NCBI GenBank assembly: GCA_022827885.1
Contig: JAJEIP010000005.1
Span: 1-42,419 of the forward strand
DNA: 42,419 nucleotides
Origin: Candidatus Poribacteria bacterium
GTDB taxonomy: Bacteria > Poribacteria > WGA-4E > WGA-3G
Direction: 5' to 3'
Each line of letters opens with the position of its first letter. Positions within the stretch are counted from its first letter, which is position 1. The notes under the pieces are model-generated. The model made no database searches and was not told the DNA's origin. It saw only the letters and a list, made by a program, of their open reading frames with translations. A program made the translations under genes and the position numbers. Shown in pieces: positions 1 through 8,823 of the stretch.

Positions 1-763
1 GATCGCTTCCGGTGATTACGATAACGACAGCATTCAAGATCTCTTCGTTACGAATTTCTCTCTCGAAATCAATAGCCTTTTTCGCAACGATAATGACGGT
101 TTTTATACGATGACCACCTTTGAAGTAGGACTCGCTGATCCGAGTTTCTCAAAACTCGGCTTCGGCACTCAGTTCCTTGACGCAGATAACGACGGCACCC
201 TTGAACTTTTCGTCGCAAATGGACACGTGTGGGACAACGTCTCAGAGATTACGCCATCGCTCTCCTACAGGCAACGCTGCCAGATTTTTGGGAACACAGG
301 AACAGGGCAATTCAGAGATTTATCTGAGACGGCGGGTCGGTTCTTCAAACGTTCTATTGTCGCACGGGGTGTCGCCGTTGGTGATTATAATAACGATGGC
401 GCGACGGATATCCTCGTCACCTGTTGTGGTGAGCCCCCAATTTTGCTACGAAACGATTCCCAAGTAAACGACTGGGTGAAAATTCGGCTCATCGGCACCC
501 AAGGTAACCGCGATGGGATCGGCGCGAAGGTGTGGATACATACAGACGAAATGACACTGTTCAGGGAGGTAACGTGTGGTGGAAGTTACGCCTCTGGTAG
601 TGAGCAAACGTTACTCTTCGGCATCGGGGCGCAAGAGACGCTTCAATCCATCGAAGTCAAATGGCAAAACGGACACACGCAAACGCTGGATTTCTCAGAT
701 GCCGAGAGTCCCGTAAATCAAACCCTCTATATTACCGAGAAACTGAATGCTTCTGCGAATTAG
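1..763 (+). CDS. FG-GAP/ASPIC-UnbV protein, C-terminal part (5' end outside window)
   Basis: The reading frame is open from base 2, so the gene begins upstream of the window; the ATG at 110 is internal. The first residues already contain a calcium-loop FG-GAP/VCBS motif (SGDYDNDS), and two more follow (DADNDGTLELFV, GDYNNDGATDILV). The last third is an ASPIC/UnbV domain: NDWVKIRLIGTQGNRDGIGAKV, the G-G-SYASGSEQ stretch and a final WQNG. Such proteins are normally exported and have a beta-propeller of calcium-binding repeats; their molecular role is mostly unknown. It matches the two other UnbV proteins in the window. The stop at 761-763 directly abuts the -35 box of the cysC promoter. Confidence 0.85.
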   Translation, partial: IASGDYDNDSIQDLFVTNFSLEINSLFRNDNDGFYTMTTFEVGLADPSFSKLGFGTQFLDADNDGTLELFVANGHVWDNVSEITPSLSYRQRCQIFGNTGTGQFRDLSETAGRFFKRSIVARGVAVGDYNNDGATDILVTCCGEPPILLRNDSQVNDWVKIRLIGTQGNRDGIGAKVWIHTDEMTLFREVTCGGSYASGSEQTLLFGIGAQETLQSIEVKWQNGHTQTLDFSDAESPVNQTLYITEKLNASAN

Positions 764-764
764 G

Positions 765-793
765 TTGACATTATTGGTTTCTGCGCGTATAAT
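765..793 (+). promoter_or_regulatory. Perfect-consensus sigma-70 promoter for cysC
   Basis: TTGACA at 765-770 and TATAAT at 788-793 are separated by exactly 17 bp. Both hexamers match the housekeeping consensus at every position. Transcription would begin near 800 and leave a leader of about 77 nt before the cysC start. The promoter begins two bases after the stop codon of the upstream gene. Confidence 0.8.
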
Positions 794-876
794 AATAGGA
801 TGATTGTATCTGACGATAGAGGCACATTTGGAACGCCTCAATTTTATGAATTTTAAGATATGTGAGGAATAATAGA

Positions 877-1494
877 TTGGCTCAACAGAAAGCAACCAAT
901 ATTACGTGGCACGATGCGATTGTCACGGCAGAAGATAGAGAAAAATTGCTGAATCAGAAAGGCTGTGTGATTTGGTTTACAGGTCTCTCGGGTTCAGGGA
1001 AATCGACGTTAGCAAACGCAGTTGAACAGGTATTACATCAACAACAGCACCATACCTACGTTTTGGACGGCGACAACGTCCGCCACGGATTGAACAAGAA
1101 CTTGGGTTTCTCACCGGAAGATCGGGAAGAAAACATCCGACGCATTGGTGAAGTGGCGAAACTTTTTGCAGATGCCGGCACCATTGTTATGACAGCCTTC
1201 ATCTCGCCCTATCGCGCCGATAGGGACCAGGCGAGAGAACTCATTGCTGAAGGTAGATTCGTTGAAGTTTTCGTGGAGTGTCCACTTGAGGTCTGTGAAG
1301 AACGTGATACGAAAGGCTTATACAAAAAAGCGCGCGCTGGAGAGATTAAAGAGTTTACCGGTATTAGTGCCCCTTACGAACCGCCCGTTGATCCAGAAGT
1401 CACAGTGAATACAGCCGAGCTCTCACTTGAAGAATCCGCGCACGTCGTTGTCTCGTCGCTTGTGAAAGCCGGTTTGGTTCCCAGTGGAAATTAG
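877..1494 (+). CDS. cysC: Adenylyl-sulfate kinase
   Basis: Phosphorylates adenosine 5'-phosphosulfate to PAPS, the donor for sulfate reduction and for sulfotransferases. The Walker A motif GLSGSGKS lies at residues 36-43, followed by the family-typical [39 protein letters not shown] and [18 protein letters not shown] stretches. The length (205 aa) is normal. I choose the TTG at 877 because GAGGAA (864-869) is seven bases upstream and the resulting start, (M)[11 protein letters not shown], matches family N-termini. An in-frame GTG at 862 would overlap that ribosome-binding site. No ATP sulfurylase gene is adjacent. The gene stands alone behind a strong promoter. Confidence 0.93.
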   Translation: MAQQKATNITWHDAIVTAEDREKLLNQKGCVIWFTGLSGSGKSTLANAVEQVLHQQQHHTYVLDGDNVRHGLNKNLGFSPEDREENIRRIGEVAKLFADAGTIVMTAFISPYRADRDQARELIAEGRFVEVFVECPLEVCEERDTKGLYKKARAGEIKEFTGISAPYEPPVDPEVTVNTAELSLEESAHVVVSSLVKAGLVPSGN

Positions 1495-1554
1495 ACGGGA
1501 AACAGATATGTTCACTTAGCACGAGGAATGCCATGCAGAGAGGGAAACCTGAAA

Positions 1555-2373
1555 ATGGAAGCAGTTATCAGGAATTTCAATGAGAACGGGTTCGCCATCC
1601 TGCGCGGCGTTTTAGAACCGGTAACGCTTGAGGCTGTCAAAGGCGAATGCGAAGTGTTAGTCGCTGAATTGGCAACGCGTCGGTATGCGGAAGGAAAACT
1701 GACAGACACCCATCCCGATGCCACTTTTGAAACCCGCCTCATTCAGCTCTACGAAAACTATCCCGACGAAACCCCAACCATTTTTCGCTCGGAACTCCAT
1801 CGGGAAGGTTTTTTCGAGGTGTTCGCACACCCCGCTCTCCTTGAACTCGCCGGCATCATCCTCGGTCCAGAGATCCGATTATATCCGAATTATTCGGTTC
1901 GTCCGAAGTTACCGGAGAACAGACGAACGGAGGTGTTATGGCATCAAGATGCCGGTTATACCTCTAAAGAAGCCGATGTCTTGCGGATGATGAATGTCTG
2001 GACGCCTTTAGTGCCGGTCAACGTTGAAAACGGGTGTATGGAATTCATTCCGGGGAGCCATAAGTGGGGGGTTGTACCACACGAAAAGGACGAGTACTAC
2101 CTGCGCATACACGATGACTATATCAAACCGGTTGAAGCGGATGCCGTCCGTATCGAGATTCTACCGGGGGATGTCGCCATTTTCAGTAATCTGCTGTTCC
2201 ACCGCGGGTTACCGAACCGCGCTTCACACATCCGATGGAGTTTAGATTGGCGTTATCAAGATGCCACACAACCGACACTTCGGACGACGCATGGGCATCT
2301 ACTCCATTCACAAAGGGTGCCAGACGCGGTCGTTAAAGATGCCAAAGCGTGGGCACAACTGGAATTTTCCTAA
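1555..2373 (+). CDS. Phytanoyl-CoA dioxygenase (PhyH) family protein
   Basis: Fe(II)/2-oxoglutarate-dependent oxygenase of the PhyH family, 272 aa; the substrate is unknown. The iron triad is visible as H130-x-D132 (WHQDAGY) and the distal H216 (LLFHRG), with R227 as the likely 2-oxoglutarate anchor. The ENGCMEFIPGSHKWG segment between them is typical of the family. I prefer the ATG at 1555, preceded by AGGGAA at 1541-1546, over an ATG at 1528 whose GAGGA touches the start codon. It lies 60 bases after cysC and may share its transcript. Two paralogues (29604-30533, 39198-40004) occur in the window. PhyH expansions are known in Poribacteria. Confidence 0.88.
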   Translation: MEAVIRNFNENGFAILRGVLEPVTLEAVKGECEVLVAELATRRYAEGKLTDTHPDATFETRLIQLYENYPDETPTIFRSELHREGFFEVFAHPALLELAGIILGPEIRLYPNYSVRPKLPENRRTEVLWHQDAGYTSKEADVLRMMNVWTPLVPVNVENGCMEFIPGSHKWGVVPHEKDEYYLRIHDDYIKPVEADAVRIEILPGDVAIFSNLLFHRGLPNRASHIRWSLDWRYQDATQPTLRTTHGHLLHSQRVPDAVVKDAKAWAQLEFS

Positions 2374-2387
2374 AATATCTAACCCTA

Positions 2388-2421
2388 CTGACCGAACCGC
2401 AAGGTAAAATTAAAATAAATG
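2388..2421 (+). promoter_or_regulatory. Dispersed translation-leader element, copy 1
   Basis: CTGACCGAACCGCAAGGT followed by an A/T-only spacer runs into the ATG at 2419. AAGG at 2401-2404 is the only Shine-Dalgarno-like sequence of the FAH-family gene, 14 bases before the ATG. The same element precedes six other unrelated genes in the window. Confidence 0.75.
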
Positions 2422-3372
2422 AAACTTATTCAATTTCATCTACCCAATTTAGGCAAGCGGGTTGGCATTGTCACCCGCGATGAAGAAGTGATCGATGTAA
2501 CCAGCGAAGAATCACCCGGCGTCTTAGAGGTGTTGGAACTTGCTGATAGGGAACAGATAAGCCTCGGTGTCATACTTGCCGACATCCAAGAAAAAGTGGC
2601 GACTCCTGCACCGATGCAACTCCGTTCACTGCCCGAATCAGGAAACGAACCGACCGAACCTGAAGGACTCACGCTCAACAAATTGGATGTTGCTCCTGAC
2701 GAAAATGTTCCCCATCTCCTATCCCCAATTGATTCCCCTGAAGTTTGGGGATGCGGGGTAACCTACAAACGGAGTGCGGACATGCGTGATGACGATAGCG
2801 AACAGGACATCTACAGTCGCGTCTATTTCGCTGACCGTCCGGAGATATTCTTCAAAGCCACCCCCACGCGATGCGTTGGACCTAACGGCTTTATCGGGAT
2901 CCGGAGCGATTCCACATTGACAGCTACCGAACCAGAACTCGCTTATGTGCTTGGCAACAACGGTGAAATCATCGGTTACACGCTCTGTAACGACGTATCC
3001 GCATGGGACATTGAACGCGATAATCCACTCTATCTCCCGCAATCCAAAGTGTTCTATGGGTGCTGTGCCCTCGGTCCGATGTTCGTCACACCCTCCGAAG
3101 TGGACGATCCCTATAATCTTGAGATGCGGTGTACGGTTCTTCGGGATGGAGACGCTATCTATCAAGGTGAGGTCAACACATCTCAAATCAATTGGAAGTT
3201 TGAAGAACTCACCGAATTCCTGATGCGGGATAACCCGATTCCGTTTGGAACCGTCGTTTCAACAGGCACGGGTATCATCGTCCCGAACGATTTGCCGCTT
3301 GCCCCAGAGGATACCGTCGAGATAGAAATTGATGGGTTCGGCACGCTGTCAAACCCCGTTAAGCAACTTTAA
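2419..3372 (+). CDS. Fumarylacetoacetate hydrolase (FAH) family enzyme, 2-keto-3-deoxy-sugar-acid dehydratase-like
   Basis: A 317-aa protein with a short N-terminal domain and a C-terminal FAH catalytic domain from about residue 108 (WGCGVTYKRSADMR). Metal ligands expected for the fold are visible: E171-x-E173 (TEPELAYV) and D192 (NDVSAWD), followed by K210 in the PQSKVFYGCCALGP stretch. FAH-fold enzymes hydrolyse, decarboxylate or dehydrate 2-keto acids. The motif SRVYFADRPEIFFKATPTR resembles 2-dehydro-3-deoxy-D-arabinonate/pentonate dehydratases, so a sugar-acid catabolic role is likely but inferred. Alternatives are acylpyruvase or a ureidoglycolate lyase-like activity. Translation starts in the leader element that ends at its ATG. 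Confidence 0.85.
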   Translation: MKLIQFHLPNLGKRVGIVTRDEEVIDVTSEESPGVLEVLELADREQISLGVILADIQEKVATPAPMQLRSLPESGNEPTEPEGLTLNKLDVAPDENVPHLLSPIDSPEVWGCGVTYKRSADMRDDDSEQDIYSRVYFADRPEIFFKATPTRCVGPNGFIGIRSDSTLTATEPELAYVLGNNGEIIGYTLCNDVSAWDIERDNPLYLPQSKVFYGCCALGPMFVTPSEVDDPYNLEMRCTVLRDGDAIYQGEVNTSQINWKFEELTEFLMRDNPIPFGTVVSTGTGIIVPNDLPLAPEDTVEIEIDGFGTLSNPVKQL

Positions 3373-3441
3373 GGGGCCGCCTAACGTCTGAGATTAATAG
3401 GCGCGTAGGGCGCTGCGGCGTCAAAATTAGCAGAAGAAAGC

Positions 3442-3471
3442 AGCCTGCAACAACGGCGCAGGCGGATATAC
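3442..3471 (+). repeat. 30-nt dispersed hairpin repeat, copy 1
   Basis: The sequence contains GCCTGC-AACAACGGC-GCAGGC, a 6-bp perfect stem with a 9-nt loop, followed by GGATATAC. A copy identical at 29 of 30 bases lies at 41734-41763; the single difference is in the loop. It sits in the 158-bp gap before the PLP-enzyme gene. Confidence 0.8.
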
Positions 3472-3530
3472 AGAAAGGAATCTCAAAGTCTAAATCTACT
3501 TGATTGAACGCTTTGCGAATCATTAGAAAA

Positions 3531-4655
3531 ATGAACACCAACTCTGAACCTTTCATTGGCATGCAGAAAACGGAATTAGACACACCCGCGTTACTGATTG
3601 ATTTGGATAAAATGGAAGCCAACATACAGACAATGGCGGATTACTTCACTACAGTCAACGCGATGCTGAGACCCCACGTTAAAACGCATAAAACGCCTAT
3701 CATTTCACATAAACAGATCGCCGCAGGTGCCATCGGCGTTACGTGTGCGAAACTGGGTGAGGCGGAAGCCGTGATCCACGCCGGTGTCCGAGATGTGCTG
3801 ATCGCCAACCAAGTCGTCGGTTCACATAAAATTGCCCGTCTCATTAACCTCGCGAGACACTCGGAGATCATGGTCGCAGTCGACAATCCGCAGAACGTGC
3901 GAGACATCTCCGCGGCAGCAGCTGCCAAAGACGTAACCGTCAGGATGTTAGTAGAAGTGAACGTCGGTATGAACCGATGTGGCGTTGAATCCGGCAAACC
4001 CGCATTAGAACTCGCAAAGCAGATACGCCAAAGCCCTAACCTGAAGTTTGAGGGATTGATGGGCTACGAGGGGCATACCGTTGCCAAGCCGGACCTAAAG
4101 GAACGGGAAGCAAATGTGCGGGAAGCGATGCAACATCTGATTGATGCGAAACACTACCTCGAAAAACACGGTGTAGAAGTTTCTATTATGAGTGGTGGTG
4201 GCACAGGCACCTTTAACATTACGGGAAGTATCCCAGAAATGACAGAGGTGCAGGCGGGTTCCTACATCTTCATGGATTCTACCTACCGAAATGTAGAGGG
4301 TGTTGGAGAGCAGTTCGACTGTTCGCTGTCAGTTTTGGCAACCGTTGTGAGTCGTCCGGCTCCAGATCGAGTCATTGTGGATACAGGTTTGAAGGTGCTC
4401 GCAAAAGAGTTCGGGATCCCACAGCCGATCGGTATAACAGGTGTAGAGATGACAGGACTCTCTGAAGAGCACGGAACTTTAAAATTTGTTGGACAGGTAT
4501 CCGAGACTGATGTTCCCCTCACACCCGGGGATAAAATTGAAATTTTACCGACGCACTGTTGTACGACAGTGAATCTCCACGACAGATATTACGGCATCCG
4601 TAACGGGATTGTTGAATCTGTGTGGGACATCGCAGCGAGAGGAAAATCCCAATAA
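3531..4655 (+). CDS. D-threonine aldolase / D-serine dehydratase-like PLP enzyme
   Basis: A 374-aa alanine-racemase-fold PLP enzyme of the DSD1/D-threonine aldolase family. The PLP lysine is K51 in [11 protein letters not shown], near the N-terminus as in the family, and [17 protein letters not shown] precedes it. The barrel continues through [12 protein letters not shown] and GLMGYEGH. The C-terminal domain has [11 protein letters not shown] with H342-x-C344. Chicken-type D-serine dehydratase binds zinc through an H-x-C pair, whereas classical D-threonine aldolases use H-x-D, so dehydratase-like chemistry on a D-3-hydroxy amino acid is somewhat favoured (inference). I take the ATG at 3531 because [12 protein letters not shown] aligns with family N-termini; an in-frame TTG at 3504 is the alternative. 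Its TAA overlaps the next ATG by one base. Confidence 0.85.
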   Translation: MNTNSEPFIGMQKTELDTPALLIDLDKMEANIQTMADYFTTVNAMLRPHVKTHKTPIISHKQIAAGAIGVTCAKLGEAEAVIHAGVRDVLIANQVVGSHKIARLINLARHSEIMVAVDNPQNVRDISAAAAAKDVTVRMLVEVNVGMNRCGVESGKPALELAKQIRQSPNLKFEGLMGYEGHTVAKPDLKEREANVREAMQHLIDAKHYLEKHGVEVSIMSGGGTGTFNITGSIPEMTEVQAGSYIFMDSTYRNVEGVGEQFDCSLSVLATVVSRPAPDRVIVDTGLKVLAKEFGIPQPIGITGVEMTGLSEEHGTLKFVGQVSETDVPLTPGDKIEILPTHCCTTVNLHDRYYGIRNGIVESVWDIAARGKSQ

Positions 4656-4975
4656 TGATTACGACAACGACAAACACAGTTGAAGGCAGACGGATTCGAC
4701 AATATCTTGGACTTGTTACAGGTGAAACTATCATGGGAGCGAATGTTATTAGCGACTTTATGGCAAGTATCACAGACTTTGTCGGTGGACGTTCAGGCAC
4801 TTATGAAAGCAAATTTGCGGAAGCGCGTGAAACAGCGATCCGAGAATTGGAAGAAGAGGCACAGCGCAAAGGGGCGGACGCTGTTGTCGGTATTGACATC
4901 GACTATCAGGTCCTCGGTGCCAGTAACGGCATGCTCATGGTGACGGCGACCGGAACTGCCGTCAAAGTTGAATGA
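4655..4975 (+). CDS. YbjQ/UPF0145 family protein
   Basis: A 106-aa cytoplasmic protein with the family hallmarks: [42 protein letters not shown], and [17 protein letters not shown] near the end. The family is often described as heavy-metal-binding-like and forms pentameric rings, but its function is unclear. The ATG at 4655 overlaps the stop of the PLP-enzyme gene (TAATG), suggesting translational coupling; AGAGGA at 4638-4643 is the probable ribosome-binding site. An in-frame upstream extension into the previous gene is not supported by family alignment. Confidence 0.88.
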   Translation: MITTTTNTVEGRRIRQYLGLVTGETIMGANVISDFMASITDFVGGRSGTYESKFAEARETAIRELEEEAQRKGADAVVGIDIDYQVLGASNGMLMVTATGTAVKVE

Positions 4976-4981
4976 ACTTTC

Positions 4982-4997
4982 GTGGGAGGGGTTTGTA
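4982..4997 (+). repeat. GTGGGAGGGGTTTGTA repeat, partial copy
   Basis: These 16 bases are identical to one arm of the repeat at 15041-15067 (on the opposite strand there). This copy lacks the AACCCC arm that would complete the hairpin. It begins six bases after the YbjQ stop codon. Confidence 0.6.
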
Positions 4998-5038
4998 CCT
5001 CAATTTCCTCGGAAAGGCAGTTTATTCGTCAAATCCAC

Positions 5039-5070
5039 CTGACCGAACCGTAAGGAATAATTAAAAAATG
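5039..5070 (+). promoter_or_regulatory. Dispersed translation-leader element, copy 2
   Basis: CTGACCGAACCGTAAGGA, then an A/T spacer of the same kind, ending at the ATG at 5068. AAGG lies 12 bases before the start codon. There is one substitution (GCAAGG to GTAAGG) relative to most copies. Confidence 0.75.
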
Positions 5071-6252
5071 AGAACACCCCATTCTATATTTAAGTTAAAC
5101 AGGGTCCGAAAATTTGGTTACCTCTCCAGCTTGCTTGTTGCAAGTATCCTCATGCTGACACAGGTACCGGTGGAAGGCTACATCGCAAAACGGTACACCA
5201 TCAGACAAATCGTTGCGGAAAGCACCAATGTCGTTTTCGGGACCGTCTCCGAAGTTAACGTCAAGCGACGAACAGCGAAGGTTAAGGTTGAAGAAAACCT
5301 GAAAGGTACGAGTGAATTCAGGGAGATTCGGATTCGGTTCGATGTCTACAAAGGGGAAGCAGATCACAGGGATGAGATTATCCATTTTCTGAAAACAGGC
5401 GAACCCATTATTGTTTTCTACCTGAAATCAGGCGGACGCATTGATAGTCTCGCACATACAAGGGGAAGATGGTTCCAAACGCAGGTCACGGCAAAGAACA
5501 AGGAACGCACGGAGTGGGGCTGGTGGCTCTTTACGCACTTTGAGAAATACCTCAACAGAGACAAGGTCTCAAGGCGAGAGTCAACATCTGATTTCCAAGA
5601 AGAATTGCGTAATTTACTCAGCGGAGACGCCCTTGAACTCCTACTCCTCAAAACGGATAGATATGACGCAGAACAGCGCGCCATTGCTGAACTTGATGCT
5701 GTTGCCGACTTCGGTTTTGTTTATCACACCACGACTGATCGTAATTTACCGGCCCTCCGAGAAGCAGACATTCTATGGATCGGGTTCCGTTCACTTTCCG
5801 AAGGAAGATACCGGCTTAACAGAAAACAAGAGAATCGGATTAAGGATTTCGTGAAAAACGGGGGTATCGTCATCGCTTCTGGACAGGATAGTGATGAGAA
5901 ACGTCCGTGCGGCAGCGGTTGGCTACCGGAACCACTTACGGGTGTAGAAAGTCCATCCCGGGACGATTTCCAAACCACCTCCCATGCAGGTGAACTCTTT
6001 AAGACACCCAACCGTATCCGGTCAGGGCAACTTGCCCTCGATGATTCATGGAGGGGATGGAATGAAAAATATGAGATCCTTGCGACAACCAATGCTGGCA
6101 AAGAGATTGTCGTCGCTAAGTTGAAACACGGCAAAGGGATGTATCTCGTCACTAACCTCCGGAACCAGAGTGGCTCCCAAGTCTCTAAGAACCGTCGAAT
6201 GCTTGAGAATTTGGTCCATTTTGCTGTCCGATTTTTGGAGGAATCCGAGTAG
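5068..6252 (+). CDS. Exported protein of unknown function with C-terminal amidotransferase-fold-like domain
   Basis: A 394-aa protein that I do not recognise as a named family. Residues 1-36 form a signal peptide (hydrophobic LSSLLVASILMLTQVPVEGY). Residues 40-190 are beta-rich (VVFGTVSEVNVKRRTAKVKVEENLKG, EPIIVFYLKSGG) and resemble small domains often seen in secreted proteins. From about residue 215 there is an alpha/beta segment: ADILWIGFRSLSEGRYRL, ENRIKDFVKNGGIVIASGQDSDE and KHGKGMYLVTNLRNQ. This is the pattern of a class-I-amidotransferase-like or ThuA-like fold, without an obvious catalytic Cys-His pair. It heads a tight run with the PQQ-propeller gene (14-bp gap) and the CBM9-like gene (12-bp gap), so the three exported proteins are probably co-transcribed. 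Confidence 0.7.
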   Translation: MRTPHSIFKLNRVRKFGYLSSLLVASILMLTQVPVEGYIAKRYTIRQIVAESTNVVFGTVSEVNVKRRTAKVKVEENLKGTSEFREIRIRFDVYKGEADHRDEIIHFLKTGEPIIVFYLKSGGRIDSLAHTRGRWFQTQVTAKNKERTEWGWWLFTHFEKYLNRDKVSRRESTSDFQEELRNLLSGDALELLLLKTDRYDAEQRAIAELDAVADFGFVYHTTTDRNLPALREADILWIGFRSLSEGRYRLNRKQENRIKDFVKNGGIVIASGQDSDEKRPCGSGWLPEPLTGVESPSRDDFQTTSHAGELFKTPNRIRSGQLALDDSWRGWNEKYEILATTNAGKEIVVAKLKHGKGMYLVTNLRNQSGSQVSKNRRMLENLVHFAVRFLEESE

Positions 6253-6266
6253 CAGAGGAAAATCAG

Positions 6267-7910
6267 ATGAAAAAACTGACCAGGATTGTTGTGGTTTATC
6301 TGATTACCATGATGAAATCTCCGATAAGCATGGTGAATCATAAAATCATAAAAATCATAGTTCAGACTTTAACCCATAAGCGAAGACCGATAACCGCTCT
6401 TCTGAGTCTTTTCTTTCTACTCTTTGCTTCTGCAAAACCGGCACACGCTGTCATTCCGCAGCTCCTGGGACCGCTCACGGCGTTGCTAAGCATCGTCCCT
6501 CAGATCCTTGCTTTTGTTGGGGTCGCCCTTATCACTGGACTCGTGTTCGCACGGGATACGACCAAAATGCTGTTCTATAAGTTTCGGGACTTTGCGACTG
6601 CTCATAAAGTCACCGCCTCCGTTGTGAGCGTAATTTTCCTCGTTGGGTTTGGTTGGGGATCCTATACACTCGTTCGGATGTCCTTAAGTCCAATGACATC
6701 ATCCCCTGAAACGATGGTCCGCAGAACGGAGATAGGAAACAGAAAGGCAAACACCTCCTGGTCAACTTTCCGAGGTGGAAAAAGTCGAACTGGACATCTG
6801 GACGCTCTCTCGGGACCAACAACCGGAACACCCGCATGGGTTTTCAAAGATGACGAGCCGATGGCGGTTGATTTCTCCTCGTCTCCCGCTATTGTTGGGA
6901 ACCGCCTCTATATCGGTTCTGCGCACGGTTCGATCTTTTCGTTAGGTGGAGCGACTTACTGTATTGATACAGAATCGCAGAAAATTCTCTGGCGGCATAC
7001 GTCTCCGACTCCAATATTTTCATCGCCTGCGGTTGCCGGGGGCAGGGTTTACATCGGTGAAGGGTATCACCACGATAGCAATTGCCATCTCCGATGCCTC
7101 GATGCCCGCACAGGTGAACCGATTTGGTCATTCCAAACAACGAGTCACGTTGAATCAACGCCATTCATCCATCAGGGGAAACTCTACTTCACAGCGGGTG
7201 CTGATGGGGTCTACTGTATTGATGCCTTAGAGGGAGAACAAATTTGGCACTATCCGGCGGTTCACGCCGACATGTCGCCTGTTATGCATAAGGACAAAGT
7301 TTACTTCGGCACAGGATACGGGGATTATCGGATTTACGCTGTCGATGCGCAAACAGGTGCCGAGGTATGGTCGAAACAGATGCCGTATCCGGTGTGGGGG
7401 AGTCCCAGTGCGGAGGAAAATAGAGTCTTTTTTGGGCTTGGAAGGGGTAATTTTTCGGAGAGTGCGCCTATACCTGCAGGTAAGGTGATCGCGCTTGACA
7501 CAGAAACCGGCGATATCCTATGGGAGCATGAGGCAGAAGATGCTGTCCTGACGGCAATCGCAGTTCAGAACGGTTACCTCACTTTTGGGTCGCGCGATGG
7601 ATACGTCTATTCCCTCCAGTCAACAGATGGAAAACTCAACTGGAAAACGGATCTTGGGGGACCGGTTGTTTCCTCTCCCGCTGTAACGATGGATACTGTT
7701 TATGCAGCGACGAAAAATGGGTACGTCTATGCACTTTCCACTGATAATGGAAAAGTGCAATGGGAATTTGATACGAGACTAATTGATAGAGACATAGAAT
7801 TGTATTCATCACCCGCGGTTGCCAACGGCTTGCTTTATATCGGTTCCAGTGACCGATATATTTTCTGCTTTGGCGGGGATGAAAGGCGTGAAATGATTGG
7901 TAATCGGTGA
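6267..7910 (+). CDS. Membrane-anchored PQQ-type beta-propeller protein
   Basis: A 547-aa protein. Three hydrophobic segments lie near residues 41-61, 71-95 and 115-135. The remainder, from about residue 155, is a propeller of PQQ-like blades with recurrent motifs such as DTESQKILWRH, DARTGEPIWSFQ, DALEGEQIWHY, DAQTGAEVWSKQ, DTETGDILWEHE, STDGKLNWKT and STDNGKVQWEFD. This is the BamB/quinoprotein-dehydrogenase-like fold, but I see no dehydrogenase active-site features, so a scaffold or binding role is more likely than catalysis. AGAGGA at 6254-6259 supports the ATG at 6267. The first ~34 residues are encoded by A/T-rich, repeat-like DNA, and the ancestral start may have been further in. Confidence 0.8.
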   Translation: MKKLTRIVVVYLITMMKSPISMVNHKIIKIIVQTLTHKRRPITALLSLFFLLFASAKPAHAVIPQLLGPLTALLSIVPQILAFVGVALITGLVFARDTTKMLFYKFRDFATAHKVTASVVSVIFLVGFGWGSYTLVRMSLSPMTSSPETMVRRTEIGNRKANTSWSTFRGGKSRTGHLDALSGPTTGTPAWVFKDDEPMAVDFSSSPAIVGNRLYIGSAHGSIFSLGGATYCIDTESQKILWRHTSPTPIFSSPAVAGGRVYIGEGYHHDSNCHLRCLDARTGEPIWSFQTTSHVESTPFIHQGKLYFTAGADGVYCIDALEGEQIWHYPAVHADMSPVMHKDKVYFGTGYGDYRIYAVDAQTGAEVWSKQMPYPVWGSPSAEENRVFFGLGRGNFSESAPIPAGKVIALDTETGDILWEHEAEDAVLTAIAVQNGYLTFGSRDGYVYSLQSTDGKLNWKTDLGGPVVSSPAVTMDTVYAATKNGYVYALSTDNGKVQWEFDTRLIDRDIELYSSPAVANGLLYIGSSDRYIFCFGGDERREMIGNR

Positions 7911-7922
7911 TAAGGAGAAAAA

Positions 7923-8759
7923 ATGAACACGCGTATTTTTCTTTTTACAATCGCCCTACTCGTTTTCGGCATAAATACAATAGCAGATGCGCAGTGGCGG
8001 AGTAAAACCCATGACGTTTACAACGCCCTTACAGGGATTGAAGTTAAAGTCGATGGCGAACTTGACGAATGGGAGGGTGTCCTTGACACAGTCACTGGCA
8101 CTGATGGAAAGCCGTTCTGCGGCGTTGAATACTCGGGCAATGTATTTCAAGAGCACAACGGAGGCAAATGGAATGGCGCGGATGACCACGAAACCTGTTT
8201 CATGATTACTTGGGATACGGCAGCCGTTTATATCGCACTCATTGTCACTGACGATGAACATGAACACGCGGCAGCGGCTGCGTGGAATGGCGATGGCGCG
8301 CAACTTGCCTTTGAAATGAGCGGCAAACGAAACCCGGGTTTACCCATGTGGCTCTACAATGTCGGTTTAGATGATAAAGCGGCAAACATTCTCCCCGGCG
8401 CCCTCAACGAAAATCCCGGCGGTAAAGGTGTCGCGCCTGATGACGACATCGTTGTTATCCGAAGTGAAGCCGAAAAGAAAACCTACTATGAACTCAGATT
8501 CACAGCCGAAGAATTGCAGGTAAAGGGCAAGAAATTCAGCGAAGGTTTTGAATTCGGACTCGGTATCTGTGTGAATGACGGGGACAGAGCGGCAGGACAA
8601 GAGGGACAGAAAGGATGGAGTGGTTGGTATACACATTCCATCGTTTTTGGAAAGAACTCGGAGCATACGGGGTTGGTCGTCCTTACCGATGAAGTACTTG
8701 CCGTTGAACCCGCCAGCAAGTTAGCTACAACATGGGGTACTCTAAAATCTGTCCGATAA
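7923..8759 (+). CDS. Secreted CBM9-like domain protein with KLATTWG C-terminal motif
   Basis: A 278-aa protein. Residues 1-23 are a signal peptide (MNTRIFLFTIALLVFGINTIADA, cleavage before QWRS). The body resembles the carbohydrate-binding family 9-like (DOMON-type) fold: KVDGELDEWEG, TCFMITWDTAAVYIALIVTDDEHEH, WNGDGAQLAFE and YYELRFTAEEL. Ligands in this fold are usually sugars or haem; none can be assigned here. The C-terminus is KLATTWGTLKSVR (motif at 8718-8747), nearly identical to the ends of two unrelated metalloprotease-ankyrin proteins (19112-20242, 20293-21564). AAGGAG at 7912-7917 sets the start. A hairpin terminator follows the stop codon. Confidence 0.82.
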   Translation: MNTRIFLFTIALLVFGINTIADAQWRSKTHDVYNALTGIEVKVDGELDEWEGVLDTVTGTDGKPFCGVEYSGNVFQEHNGGKWNGADDHETCFMITWDTAAVYIALIVTDDEHEHAAAAAWNGDGAQLAFEMSGKRNPGLPMWLYNVGLDDKAANILPGALNENPGGKGVAPDDDIVVIRSEAEKKTYYELRFTAEELQVKGKKFSEGFEFGLGICVNDGDRAAGQEGQKGWSGWYTHSIVFGKNSEHTGLVVLTDEVLAVEPASKLATTWGTLKSVR

Positions 8760-8781
8760 AAAGACTGCGGAAAAAAACGGG

Positions 8782-8808
8782 AAAAGCCGCCAACCTTGGC
8801 GGCTTTTT
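8782..8808. terminator. Bidirectional intrinsic terminator
   Basis: AAAAGCCGCCAA and TTGGCGGCTTTT form a perfect 12-bp inverted repeat around CC (8782-8807), with A- and T-runs on both sides. It lies between the convergent CBM9-like (+) and DUF3500 (-) genes and can serve both transcripts. Confidence 0.85.
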
Positions 8809-8823
8809 ATCTGCTTGATAGGT

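Noticed and set aside
5724-6341. Open minus-strand frame of about 205 codons
   Set aside because: It is antisense across the exported-protein gene and the next start; Arg/Ser/Pro-rich with no motif.
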